From contig JACASX010000002.1 in NCBI GenBank assembly GCA_013390745.1, positions 108,981-172,980 of the forward strand: a stretch of DNA of 64,000 nucleotides, written 5' to 3'. The stretch's first letter is position 1, and every line of letters starts with the position of its first letter. The position numbers were made by a program, and so were the translations under genes. Shown here piece after piece: positions 43,522 to 52,855 of the stretch. Origin of the DNA: Marine Group I thaumarchaeote. GTDB lineage: Archaea; Thermoproteota; Nitrososphaeria; Nitrososphaerales; Nitrosopumilaceae. Below the pieces are notes generated by a model, which saw only the letters and a program-made list of their open reading frames with translations, was not told the origin of the DNA and did no database searches.

Positions 43522-44580
43522 ATGCTTTCTAGTGGGCAAAAGATGATTATTGTAATCGCTGTTGTTTCTTTGGGTTTTGTTGGGTATCTTGTTCTTCCTG
43601 CTATGGATATTACTGCACAAGAACAGCCAGAAGTTTTTGTTACTCATTCTGGTGCAGTAGTACAGACAACCGGTGATGTGTTAGATCCTGTTTATACAAT
43701 CCAAGAAGTCGAATTTGATCCGCAAAAATACCTGCGAGAGTTTGACTATGGTGAGGTTTCCCAGTTAGAAGATGGCACAATACTTCGTGAGTTTACCATT
43801 ATAGCTGAAGATGATAAAATAATGGAAATTGCGCCTGGGATATTTTATAATGTCTGGACATTTAATGGGCAAGTTCCTGGACCCACAATTCGTGCAACGG
43901 AAGGTGACCTGGTAAGAATTCATTTTACTAACAATGGCAGCAAGGAGCATACAATGCACTTTCATGGAAACCATCCAGCTGAGATGGACGGTATATTTGA
44001 GATAGTAGGTTCTAACGGCGGTCAGTTTACTTACGAGTTCATAGCTGGCCCGGTTGGCGTTCATCCGTATCATTGTCATGTAATGCCAGTTGAGGAGCAC
44101 ATTGGTCACGGGCTTTATGGTGTCTTCATTGTAGATCCAAAAGACGCAAGACAGCAGGCTGACGAAATGGTCATGGTTCTAAATGGATTTGATACTGACT
44201 TTGATGGAGAAAATAATTTGTATGCGGCAAATACCATTCCATACTACTATCAACATCATCCAATCCAGATTAATACTAATGAACTAATCCGAGTTTACGT
44301 TGTGAATATGGTTGGGCTAGACCCCATAAACAATTTCCATCTACACGGAACCTTGTACGAATACTACCCAACAGGCACTGATATGGTTCCGTCACAGTTT
44401 ACTGACATGACTACATTTTCACAAAGTGAAAGGGGAATTCTAGAGTTTGAATATGAATATACGGGAAGATACATGTTTCATGCACATTTGACCGAATTTT
44501 CTGAAAAGGGATGGTCAGGTCTTTTCTATGTAAAAGATAGTTCTCAACCAAACATGGAAGTGTATGCTTATGGAAGTTAA
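43522..44580 (+). CDS. Two-domain multicopper oxidase
   Basis: An N-terminal signal/anchor helix (about 8-28) precedes two cupredoxin domains. Domain 1 has HTMHFHGNH and HPYHCHVMPVEEHIGHGLYG, which supply type 1, 2 and 3 copper ligands. Domain 2 has NNFHLHGTLYE and RYMFHAHLTEFSEKGW with no cysteine, so the blue copper sits only in domain 1. This is the two-domain laccase/nitrite-reductase-like class common in ammonia-oxidising archaea. It overlaps the ZIP gene by 17 bases. Substrate unknown; copper or nitrogen oxide chemistry is possible. Confidence 0.9.
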   Translation: MLSSGQKMIIVIAVVSLGFVGYLVLPAMDITAQEQPEVFVTHSGAVVQTTGDVLDPVYTIQEVEFDPQKYLREFDYGEVSQLEDGTILREFTIIAEDDKIMEIAPGIFYNVWTFNGQVPGPTIRATEGDLVRIHFTNNGSKEHTMHFHGNHPAEMDGIFEIVGSNGGQFTYEFIAGPVGVHPYHCHVMPVEEHIGHGLYGVFIVDPKDARQQADEMVMVLNGFDTDFDGENNLYAANTIPYYYQHHPIQINTNELIRVYVVNMVGLDPINNFHLHGTLYEYYPTGTDMVPSQFTDMTTFSQSERGILEFEYEYTGRYMFHAHLTEFSEKGWSGLFYVKDSSQPNMEVYAYGS

Positions 44581-45742
44581 GAGATCATCCAGAACAAAAA
44601 CAGCAGTAAGTGTGATCGTTCCTTTTGTTTTGTTAGCTGTAATGATTGGATACGTCTTTGGGCCGGGCTCAGAACTCATTAGTTTTGGTGTTGTGATACC
44701 GGAGATATCTATTGAGAAGGTTGAGTTTGTTGATTCAGAAATAATTGCAACTGTACGGAATACAGGTCCTATCGCTGTCAATATTGTTATGGCAGACATT
44801 AACGATAGAATATATCCTGCTGCAATAGAACCGGACAAGCATCTTGAACGATTCGAGTCAGCAATTGTTCGAATACCATTTGAATGGAACGAGGGAGAAC
44901 CATATGCTGTGGGACTTACTATAGATGATGGAACCAGATTTGAAAAGCAGGTTGATGTAGCTGCACCTTCGATTCAGCCAACAGTTGAAATGATAACATA
45001 TTTTGCTATAATAGGAACATATGTTGGAATTATTCCTGTAATGATAGGTCTTCTTTGGTTTCCATTTATTTCCAAACTTAGCCGTAGCAAGTACAAATTT
45101 TTCTTGGCACTTACTGTAGGTCTTTTACTTTTCCTAGGAATCAGTGCTGCTGAGGAAGCAATTGAAATATCTGCCGAAAATCTGTCTGATGTTTTCAATG
45201 GAGTGCTGTTAGTTGCTACAGTATCTATAGTGTCTTTTCTTGCTCTGAACTATGTAGGTGAAAAACTCATGAAACGTGCAGGTGCATCAAAACTTGCTGG
45301 TCCTGTGGCAATTGCACTAATGATTGCAATTGGAATTGGCTTGCATAACTTCGGGGAAGGTCTTGCTATTGGCGCTGCAATTGTACTCGGTGAAGCTGCG
45401 CTTGGCGCTTTCCTGATTGTTGGCTTTGCACTACATAACACCACTGAAGGATTTGCCATAGCAGCACCCATGGCACGCACAAAGCTGATGATTGGGAGGC
45501 TAGTCGCAATGGGAATGATTGCTGGAGTTCCTGCAATTTTTGGTGCGTGGGTTGGCGGATTTGTTTACTCGCCTTTGTCAGCTGTTATCTTTTTAGCAAT
45601 AGGCGCAGGAGCAATATTTCAGGTTATTGTTACAATAATGAGATGGATACAAAATGAAGAAGGTAAGCTCTCAAACAGTTCAGTACTAGCTGGCATTGCT
45701 GTAGGAATGATAATCATGTACGTTACAAGCCTTCTAGTCTAA
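44564..45742 (+). CDS. ZIP-family metal transporter with extracellular N-domain
   Basis: Residues about 10-32 form one helix. About 110 residues of beta-type extracellular domain follow, then the eight-helix ZIP core with HNFGEGLAIGAA and HNTTEGFAIAAP, the metal-binding motifs of helices 4 and 5. ZIP proteins import zinc, iron or other divalent metals. The overlap with the multicopper oxidase gene suggests coordinated metal supply. Confidence 0.9.
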   Translation: MLMEVKRSSRTKTAVSVIVPFVLLAVMIGYVFGPGSELISFGVVIPEISIEKVEFVDSEIIATVRNTGPIAVNIVMADINDRIYPAAIEPDKHLERFESAIVRIPFEWNEGEPYAVGLTIDDGTRFEKQVDVAAPSIQPTVEMITYFAIIGTYVGIIPVMIGLLWFPFISKLSRSKYKFFLALTVGLLLFLGISAAEEAIEISAENLSDVFNGVLLVATVSIVSFLALNYVGEKLMKRAGASKLAGPVAIALMIAIGIGLHNFGEGLAIGAAIVLGEAALGAFLIVGFALHNTTEGFAIAAPMARTKLMIGRLVAMGMIAGVPAIFGAWVGGFVYSPLSAVIFLAIGAGAIFQVIVTIMRWIQNEEGKLSNSSVLAGIAVGMIIMYVTSLLV

Positions 45743-46233
45743 TCTATTTTTTCCATCGTGCAACAACTTGCTTTGTTGATATTTCGCATTGCCCACCAAA
45801 TTGAAAATGATAATGCAGCTATTGAAATAAACTTGAGCTCCAATCCTTGAAGTGGGAAAATTGCCAACCCACCCACTATTCCTAAAACTGCAGTAAGCGA
45901 TGTTGTACATGCAGGACATCCTGGCGTAAATGCAGCAAGTGCACCGCCAAATATTGCTGACGAGCCACCTTTTTGCAAATTCATTCTTTGTGTCTTTATG
46001 TTGTATACAACTAGTGCAATGTTGATTCCACCCAGAACTGCTACAACAACTGTTAATCCAATAGAGGCTGCAATGTATTGTGGACTAACAACAATATCCA
46101 TTGCAAAGTGGTTAAAAACGCTTGACAGGGTCAGAAAATAGTAAACCAAACCAAGTAAAACTCCAGAAATAATCGCGATGGCACCAAAACTTTTCTGTCT
46201 AAGTATATCCTTGATAGTTAATTTTAGCATCAT
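45739..46233 (-). CDS. Membrane protein with CPAC motif, 164 aa
   Basis: Four membrane helices. A CPAC motif lies in AAFTPGCPACTTSLTAVLGI between helices, and the protein ends NKASCCTMEKID. The CPAC and CC pairs suggest thiol redox or copper/mercury handling. It is convergent with the ZIP gene (overlap of four bases). No named family is certain. Confidence 0.65.
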   Translation of the reverse strand: MMLKLTIKDILRQKSFGAIAIISGVLLGLVYYFLTLSSVFNHFAMDIVVSPQYIAASIGLTVVVAVLGGINIALVVYNIKTQRMNLQKGGSSAIFGGALAAFTPGCPACTTSLTAVLGIVGGLAIFPLQGLELKFISIAALSFSIWWAMRNINKASCCTMEKID

Positions 46234-46273
46234 AGTTTTACCTTGTAATTCTCTTAATTAAACTCTTGAACCT

Positions 46274-47458
46274 CTAGCTCCAAATCTTTTCTTTAAACGT
46301 CCACTTTTTATTCAGAATAAAATTGCTAGAGGCGGCAATAATTACAGCCAGCATTAGCGCAAGAGGATATACAAACTGGTAATTGTCAACTAGGACGTAA
46401 ACCACTCCAAGTTGTATTAACGCACCTAAGGAACTAAATCCCACAAACTTTCCATACTGTATCAGAGTTTTCTTTGCCTCAAAGTTTCTATCTTCAAATG
46501 TCCATATCTTGTTTAGAATAAAATTCGAGGACATTGAAATCGCTATTCCTATTATTGTTGCATGAATGTACCAAAAATTTATGGCTGCATCCACAAATAG
46601 AAGTGACACAAGATAATTTACCAAAAGTCCAGATAGGCCTACAGTGAAGAACCTGCCTGCTTTGGATATAAAACGAACAGACGTTCGTGTATCACTAACT
46701 TTTGCCGTGTGACCATATCTATACAGCTTCCATACGGACTTTACATAATCAAACATTGTAGAAGAGTCTAGCTTACTTGAACCACGTGTTCTGTCTGTAA
46801 ACGTATAAGGAATTTCTTTCACTTTGGCGCCCTTTGTCTTTACTAAAATTTCTAAAAGCATCTTGTATCCTATAGCGTCAAATTTTATACCTTCGAGAAT
46901 ATTACGGTTGAATGCAAAAAACCCTGACATTGGATCTGACTCATTTACACCAAGACCTACTTTTGCAATTCCTTTCGCTGTCTTGCTGATCAATTTTCGT
47001 TTAGTTGACCATCCATCAACTTCGCCTCCCTCAGTATAGCGTGAAGCTATAGCAATATCATATTTTGAAGTCTTTATCTCTTCTATTAATTGCGGAATTA
47101 TATTTGGTGGGTGTGAAAAGTCACTATCCATTACCACAACAGTTTCACCGCTTGAATGCTGAATTCCGTCAAGTATTGCAGAGCTTAAACCACTCTTTGT
47201 CTTTCGGTGGATAACACCAATAGTATATCCAGTTTTGTTTTGTGCATCATTTATGTAATCTTCAACAGTTTTTCCCGTTCCATCCGGAGAGTTGTCATCA
47301 ACTACTATTGCTTCGGTAGCAATATCCTTTGGTATGTGTTCGCCAATTGATTTTAAGATTTGGATAATGTTTTCAGATTCATTATATGTTGGAATAATTA
47401 TAGATACTTCTGCCTTGTTTTGTGCCAAGTTGCTCATATTTCGTAGACGATCGCTCAT
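46274..47458 (-). CDS. Dolichol-phosphate mannosyltransferase fused to GtrA
   Basis: Residues about 17-240 are a GT2 glycosyltransferase: VSIIIPTYNESENI, VVDDNSPDGTGKTV, the metal motif MDSDFSHPP and DPMSGFFAFNR, as in DPM1. Residues about 260-394 are a four-helix GtrA domain with two NFILNK(I/K)WTFE repeats. It would load a sugar on dolichol phosphate for N-glycosylation or surface polymers. Confidence 0.9.
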   Translation of the reverse strand: MSDRLRNMSNLAQNKAEVSIIIPTYNESENIIQILKSIGEHIPKDIATEAIVVDDNSPDGTGKTVEDYINDAQNKTGYTIGVIHRKTKSGLSSAILDGIQHSSGETVVVMDSDFSHPPNIIPQLIEEIKTSKYDIAIASRYTEGGEVDGWSTKRKLISKTAKGIAKVGLGVNESDPMSGFFAFNRNILEGIKFDAIGYKMLLEILVKTKGAKVKEIPYTFTDRTRGSSKLDSSTMFDYVKSVWKLYRYGHTAKVSDTRTSVRFISKAGRFFTVGLSGLLVNYLVSLLFVDAAINFWYIHATIIGIAISMSSNFILNKIWTFEDRNFEAKKTLIQYGKFVGFSSLGALIQLGVVYVLVDNYQFVYPLALMLAVIIAASSNFILNKKWTFKEKIWS

Positions 47459-47530
47459 GATTATTAATAGTTTAATCTAGTACACTAGTCAAAAAACAAT
47501 TCTAACAAATGGTAGAAATGTCAAAAACCA

Positions 47531-47559
47531 TATAAAGCCCGTTAGCTTTTCGTGATCAC
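47531..47559 (+). promoter_or_regulatory. Plastocyanin promoter with TATA box and 8-bp palindrome
   Basis: TATAAAG (47531-47537) is placed for a leaderless ATG 47560. GTGATCAC (47552-47559) is a perfect palindrome directly before the ATG. Confidence 0.5.
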
Positions 47560-48387
47560 ATGAAAATGAGCATATTAAGTTCACTTTTTGTTCTTATGTC
47601 TGTAGTTTCTCTGATTGCAATTGCACCAAGTGCGTTTGCAGCTCATCACGAGGTGACTATAGAAAATGCACCAGGATCATCAACCCCGGGATGTGAAGAC
47701 ACTAATTCATGCTTCATTCCAAATCCGGTTACAGTAGAGCTTGGTACAATAGTTACTTGGTCAAATACTGACACAGCAGCTCATACAGCATCATCTGGAA
47801 CAGCTGCTGGTGGTGACATGGGTGAAGTATGGAACAGCAGCTTGATTATGGCAGGTGGAAGTTTCTCCTATACAACTGATACCGTAGGATCATTTGATTA
47901 CTTTTGTATGGTTCATCCATGGATGGCAGGAACTTTGATTGTTGAAGAAGTAGGAGCAGCAGCAGCAGCAGACGCAGCAGCAGCAGCAGCAGCAATGGCG
48001 GCACCATCTATCGATGCGGCAGATTATATCAGTACTAGTGGCGTTTCTGTCACAAGTATTACTGCAAACGCTGATGATGACTCTGTAATAATTGCCATCG
48101 ATGCAGACGATGATGGTGAATTGTCAGTCACGTTGCATAGCAAAATAATCACAGCATTTGATGACGGTACTTACTTCGTTCTAATAGACAATGAGGAAGT
48201 TGAGTTTGAACAAAGCGGAAACAGCCTAACAATTCCATACGGAGCTGGAAATGAGAGGGTTGAGATCGTTGGAAGTCATGTAGTTCCAGAGTTTGGAACA
48301 ATTGCTATGATTATACTTGCGGTAGCAATAGTAAGCATCATTGCAATAACTGCAAAGACAAGAACAACTCTAATTCCTAAACTTTAG
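47560..48387 (+). CDS. Plastocyanin-like blue copper protein with PEFG sorting signal
   Basis: A signal peptide (1-28, ending APSAFA) is followed by a cupredoxin domain with the type 1 copper ligands H75, C116, H119 and M122. A poly-Ala linker with one Asp (133-148) precedes a second beta domain. The C-terminus has PEFG (243-246), a membrane helix and a basic end, a thaumarchaeal archaeosortase-type signal. It probably carries electrons outside the membrane, as copper proteins replace cytochromes c in these organisms. Confidence 0.92.
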   Translation: MKMSILSSLFVLMSVVSLIAIAPSAFAAHHEVTIENAPGSSTPGCEDTNSCFIPNPVTVELGTIVTWSNTDTAAHTASSGTAAGGDMGEVWNSSLIMAGGSFSYTTDTVGSFDYFCMVHPWMAGTLIVEEVGAAAAADAAAAAAAMAAPSIDAADYISTSGVSVTSITANADDDSVIIAIDADDDGELSVTLHSKIITAFDDGTYFVLIDNEEVEFEQSGNSLTIPYGAGNERVEIVGSHVVPEFGTIAMIILAVAIVSIIAITAKTRTTLIPKL

Positions 48388-48406
48388 GAAATTCTTTTTT
48401 TCTTTT

Positions 48407-49063
48407 TTATTTTCTTTTTACCATTGCAATAATAGCTAGTATAACTCCGGCAGCACCAAGAGACATTCCAAATACTCCAAAGTTGTATGCAGTTTCTGCA
48501 TCAAAGTTTCCAGAGTTAGTATCAATTCCGCCCACTTGTGACTTTATTGACGAAACATCTTTTTGAAGAGATGTTACAGCATTTTTGAGAGCAACTACTT
48601 CTTGCCCAGATGATGAACCAGATGTTATCGGAAAGTCAAGAACAGATGTGCTCTCAACATCTTCTATAGGAATTACATCATTGATTTTAACACCATTAAT
48701 CTCTCCTTCAAGTTTCAGTTCGAGTGAACCAGTCTTTGTAGGAATTATCTTAGCATAATAGTGCCCAGGTCGAGGATCACTGTTTATGTCAAGCACTTTA
48801 GAGGCCCCGCCAGAAACAACCGATGCCTGCAAATTTTTAAATGCATTAGTTATGCCCATGGAAACACCTTCAACATCGCCAGGCTCACTAATTTCTATGG
48901 TTATGGCATTTAGTATACCTACAACTGGAGGCTCATCCTGCCATCCCACTTCAATCTCATATGGACCTACTTCGATGGTTGTGTGTGCATATATTGAAGA
49001 AAAGCCAAATCCTAAAACAATCAAACCAACAATAGCAAAAAGTGGATAATTCACGATTTGCAA
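48407..49063 (-). CDS. Exported membrane-anchored protein, 218 aa
   Basis: A signal peptide (about 1-26) ends at SSIYA and is followed by HTTIEVGPYEIEVGWQDEPP, a beta-rich domain, a short coiled coil (VALKNAVTSLQKDVSSIKSQ) and a C-terminal membrane helix with basic end. The start after cleavage resembles CopC/YtkA-like domains. It is divergent from the CopCD gene and lies in the copper-rich region, so a metal or surface role is possible. Confidence 0.65.
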   Translation of the reverse strand: MQIVNYPLFAIVGLIVLGFGFSSIYAHTTIEVGPYEIEVGWQDEPPVVGILNAITIEISEPGDVEGVSMGITNAFKNLQASVVSGGASKVLDINSDPRPGHYYAKIIPTKTGSLELKLEGEINGVKINDVIPIEDVESTSVLDFPITSGSSSGQEVVALKNAVTSLQKDVSSIKSQVGGIDTNSGNFDAETAYNFGVFGMSLGAAGVILAIIAMVKRK

Positions 49064-49153
49064 AACGTGTGTATGTGTTATTATCTTTACTGAAATAGTA
49101 CAACTTTCGAATTGGTAATTCTTTAAATTATGAACTGACTGGTTTTATGTAAA

Positions 49154-52012
49154 ATGAACAGGTTGCTTCTTTTGGCATTCTTAATTTTAGTAATTGGAGT
49201 TCCATCAGCGTACGCGCATCCATTTTTGCTTGATTCCGAACCTTCTCAGGCAGTAAATGCGCCTATCGGTACAACGCAAATAATTACCAAGTATTCTGAA
49301 GCTGTTGAGATTAACTTTTCTGAATTGAAGGTGTTTGACAGCAACGGAAACCAGATAGACAATGGAAATACTGCATACTATGAAGGAGAAAGTTCTCTAG
49401 TAATTACAACACCACCACTAGAGGATGGCACCTACACTGTAACAAGCAAGGTGTTGTCAAAAGTGGATGGTCACTTGGTGCGTGCTGCAATCATCTTTGG
49501 TGTAGGCGAAGCCCGAGTTGATGCCTCACTTTTAGAAACACAGGAAGAATCTGAAATAACATTTCTACCTGAAGCAGCGGCAAGATTTCCAGGAATTGTA
49601 GGGCAGACAGTTGTTCTAGGTTCTGCAATATCAGCTATTGCAATTTGGGGCACACAGCGAAAACACTTTGGAAAAGAAAATCTCACACTGATAAACCAAA
49701 CATATCGTTCAAAGTTTTCAAAGATAACAGGTGTCGCCCTTGTTGGAGTGCTTGTATCTAATTTTGTTATGATAGCAGTTCAGACTGTTCGCCTTGAAAC
49801 ATCTCCAATTGATGTACTTGGAACCACATTTGGTGCTACTTGGCTAATACGAATGATCATAACCATCATTCTTCTTGGTATTTGGTTTTGGATGGAAAGG
49901 AAGCCACATTTAACAAATAAAAAACATGTACCGATGCTTATTGTATCATTAGCGCTGATATTTACAACAACTATGTTCGGGCATGGTACAGCATCTGAAC
50001 TTGTAGCACCAATGATCTTGGATTATGTACACAATTTGTTGGCATCTGTGTGGATAGGCGGCGTAATTTTCTTTAGTTTTGTAATTTTACCAACACTTGC
50101 AAAACTAGATTGGATGGAAAAAGAGAAGACAGTGCTTGCAATTTTACCACGATATTCAGGTATGGTTACAATTGCATTGGGTATCCTAATTATTACAGGA
50201 CCAACACTTTTGTGGTTCTTGGAGAGTGATGTTATATCCATAACTAATTCAACCTATGGCTTCTTGATATTTGCAAAGATTTTCCTAGCCCTGATAATGA
50301 TTGGACTGGGTGCATATTTCCAGTTTAAAGTTCAAAGACCTGCAGTAAAAAATCTAGGTGGGGCAATAGGCGCAGGTGTATTTGGGTTTGGTGAAAAACC
50401 TCCTGATATATCAAAGGAAGGGTTTGAACCACCTACCATAGAGGCATTAGCATCTAAGAAACTTGCAAAGCCTCTCAAGGCTTCAGCCGTAATAGGCATC
50501 ATACTTCTTGGTGTTGTATCACTTCTTGTCAATTCGTCTCTCCCAGCTGGAGAGGTACAAACAGCTGATGCACAAACTGCAATGTTTGGATTTTCATCTG
50601 TCCTGTTTTCCGAACAAGCAAAGTTTGATGTTTCAATTCTACCTGTAGGTGTAGGTCCTAACACAATCAGTGTTGTTGTTTCCACTATTGAAGGAGAACC
50701 GATGTCAGATGTTTCTGGTTTGAAGATCAAAGTATCAAATCCACAACGAAACATATCGCCAATTGAAATTTCAACAATACAATCAAGCGATGAGGTAACA
50801 GAGTTTGAGGGAAAAGCTACATTCGGGTTTGCAGGCACATGGCAGATAGAGATCGAGGCACAGAGAACACAAACAGCTAATGAGAGCGTGATATTTGATG
50901 TGTTGGTTAAACCAACACTTTCAGAAATTCGAACTGAAATTACAGAATATGATTTTCCAGAAGCTGACTCGGCGCCTCTTTACCCTAGATATGATGGTGA
51001 TAATACAATATGGATTAGTGATGCAGGAGAACCAAGACTTTGGAAGTTTACATTAGACGACAAGCAATTCAGTTCGTATGATTTTTTTGGAATTTCCACA
51101 ATATTTCTTGACATAGATCATGATGGCAAGATTTGGTTTACTGACACTCCAAATTCTAAGATTGGAAACTTTGATCCAAAGACAGAAAAATTTGAGATAA
51201 TAGAAATTCCATCACTTACCGACACATCACCATACTCAATTCCTATAGCACTCAAAGTTGATTTTGATAATAACATCTGGATTGCAGTAGTGGACACAAA
51301 TATGATACTAATGTACAACCAGAATAGCAAAGAGTTTGAACAATTTTTGAGACTTCCAACATCGGAATCTGGTCCATCTGCTCTACTCTTAGATGATAAT
51401 GGTAACATGTGGTTTGCAGAAGCACTGTCAGGTAGGATAGGAGTTATAGATTCCAAAACTTTTGAGATTACTGAATTTGCACCTGACACTCCACTAGATG
51501 AACCATTTGCCTTATTGTTTGACAAGTCTGGGTCACTATGGATTGCCGAACACATTGGTCCAGGAATAACCAAGTTTGATCCAACACTAGAAACATTTGA
51601 TCATGTAAAGGCTCCCAACCCAGAATCACTCCCATTTGGCATGGCTATTGACAAATATGACAATATTTGGTTTGGACAACATGTGATTGATGAACTAGGA
51701 GTTTATGATCCATATAATGATCAGTTGATTGAAGTTTCCATTCCAACTCCAGAGAGCTTTACGCAGTTTATTACCGCAGATGATAATGGAGATATTTGGT
51801 TTGTCGAGCAAAGAACCAAGAAGCTTGGAGTAGTTTCGATTAGCAGTGTTCCTGGACAGGCAAGAGCTGTAACTGATGGTGGAAGTGGACCCAGTTTCAA
51901 CTACGCTGAAATTGTTTCGCCGTTGATTGCCGGCGGCATAGTGGTTTCATCATTATTCTTTGTCAAGAGTGTTAACGACAAAAGAAGAATAGATAAAATG
52001 TTAAGCAGGTAG
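49154..52012 (+). CDS. CopC-CopD-beta-propeller fusion protein
   Basis: After a signal peptide, residues about 21-120 form a CopC domain (mature start HPFLLDSEPSQAVNAPIG, and VDGHLVRAAIIFGVG). About 140-475 form the CopD membrane core of eight helices with conserved HGTASELVAP and DYVHNLLASVWIGGVIFFS. A beta-sandwich follows (about 490-600), then a Vgb/SMP-30-type propeller (600-900) with repeats such as DGKIWFTDTPNSKIGNFDP, and a last membrane helix near 915-933. It probably imports copper and senses or binds a partner outside. The 952 residues greatly exceed a plain CopCD protein. Confidence 0.88.
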   Translation: MNRLLLLAFLILVIGVPSAYAHPFLLDSEPSQAVNAPIGTTQIITKYSEAVEINFSELKVFDSNGNQIDNGNTAYYEGESSLVITTPPLEDGTYTVTSKVLSKVDGHLVRAAIIFGVGEARVDASLLETQEESEITFLPEAAARFPGIVGQTVVLGSAISAIAIWGTQRKHFGKENLTLINQTYRSKFSKITGVALVGVLVSNFVMIAVQTVRLETSPIDVLGTTFGATWLIRMIITIILLGIWFWMERKPHLTNKKHVPMLIVSLALIFTTTMFGHGTASELVAPMILDYVHNLLASVWIGGVIFFSFVILPTLAKLDWMEKEKTVLAILPRYSGMVTIALGILIITGPTLLWFLESDVISITNSTYGFLIFAKIFLALIMIGLGAYFQFKVQRPAVKNLGGAIGAGVFGFGEKPPDISKEGFEPPTIEALASKKLAKPLKASAVIGIILLGVVSLLVNSSLPAGEVQTADAQTAMFGFSSVLFSEQAKFDVSILPVGVGPNTISVVVSTIEGEPMSDVSGLKIKVSNPQRNISPIEISTIQSSDEVTEFEGKATFGFAGTWQIEIEAQRTQTANESVIFDVLVKPTLSEIRTEITEYDFPEADSAPLYPRYDGDNTIWISDAGEPRLWKFTLDDKQFSSYDFFGISTIFLDIDHDGKIWFTDTPNSKIGNFDPKTEKFEIIEIPSLTDTSPYSIPIALKVDFDNNIWIAVVDTNMILMYNQNSKEFEQFLRLPTSESGPSALLLDDNGNMWFAEALSGRIGVIDSKTFEITEFAPDTPLDEPFALLFDKSGSLWIAEHIGPGITKFDPTLETFDHVKAPNPESLPFGMAIDKYDNIWFGQHVIDELGVYDPYNDQLIEVSIPTPESFTQFITADDNGDIWFVEQRTKKLGVVSISSVPGQARAVTDGGSGPSFNYAEIVSPLIAGGIVVSSLFFVKSVNDKRRIDKMLSR

Positions 52013-52290
52013 TTTTACGAAATCTTCATGATTCCGTTTGAGATAAGCCACTGAAGTCCGGAAACAAACGAGCTGTCGTCTATCTGTCCGTCTGCCCACC
52101 ATCCTGCGTTGTTTTTGATCCAACTAGGAATTACATCACCAGATCCTGTTCCCTGTTCAGTTGATGGAATTGTCATTACATCGTTTGATATCAGCCACTG
52201 TATGCCAGCAACAAACGAACCATCGTCTATCTGTCCGTCAGCCCACCATCCTGCGTTGTTTTTGATCCAACCTGGGATAGAAGTTTCTGG
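52010..52290 (+). repeat. 281-bp perfect inverted repeat, left arm
   Basis: By direct comparison this is the exact reverse complement of 54245-54525. It covers the 3' end of the minus-strand gene at 52015 and the first base of the CopCD stop. Confidence 0.9.
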
Positions 52291-52776
52291 AGTTGGTGTG
52301 GGAGATGGCGTGATAGACTCTCCAACATTTATTGTAAACGTAGCAGTCTCTAAGGGAATTGGCTGGAAGAGAATTCCCTCTACTTCAATGTGTACTATAT
52401 GTGATCCATTTTCAGAAAATTTTACTGGAATAGTTATGGAACCTGGGGATGTATGTAAAAGACGCGACATGGGTCCAAACACATAGTCACCATCTTTTGT
52501 TACACTTACGCGGTAGTCTATGTGTAGTTGGATTCTTTCAGTGTCTGGTTTTAGAAAGCTAATCATGAGTTTTGTAAATTCATCGGTGTTTGGGATTTTA
52601 GGTGTGGTATAGATTCCTACATCAAGTGTTCCATCACTAGTTGAGACAATCTGACTGTATTCACTACTTTCATTTGAATCGTCATCAGCATGATAGGAGT
52701 TTAGATCATATTCAGCTGCAAAAGCAGGGTAAACCATGAAAGGAATCAAAAGTAATATGTACAGTAATTTCAACAT
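52015..52776 (-). CDS. Exported protein with two WIKNNAGWW repeats (253 aa)
   Basis: A signal peptide (about 1-20, ending YPAFAAEY) and a beta-sandwich domain (about 30-150) precede a Pro/Thr linker. Two repeats follow: IPGWIKNNAGWWADGQIDD and IPSWIKNNAGWWADGQIDD, each continuing GIQWLIS or GLQWLIS. The last 90 residues are identical to those of the divergent gene at 52856, encoded by a perfect inverted repeat. Function unknown; likely cell-surface. Confidence 0.72.
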   Translation of the reverse strand: MLKLLYILLLIPFMVYPAFAAEYDLNSYHADDDSNESSEYSQIVSTSDGTLDVGIYTTPKIPNTDEFTKLMISFLKPDTERIQLHIDYRVSVTKDGDYVFGPMSRLLHTSPGSITIPVKFSENGSHIVHIEVEGILFQPIPLETATFTINVGESITPSPTPTPETSIPGWIKNNAGWWADGQIDDGSFVAGIQWLISNDVMTIPSTEQGTGSGDVIPSWIKNNAGWWADGQIDDSSFVSGLQWLISNGIMKIS

Positions 52777-52855
52777 GTTTTCTTTTCATTCCTAACTAAA
52801 AATTGTTATGCAGTTTCCAGTAATTGTTCACAGCTTTAAATAACTAAAATCATAA

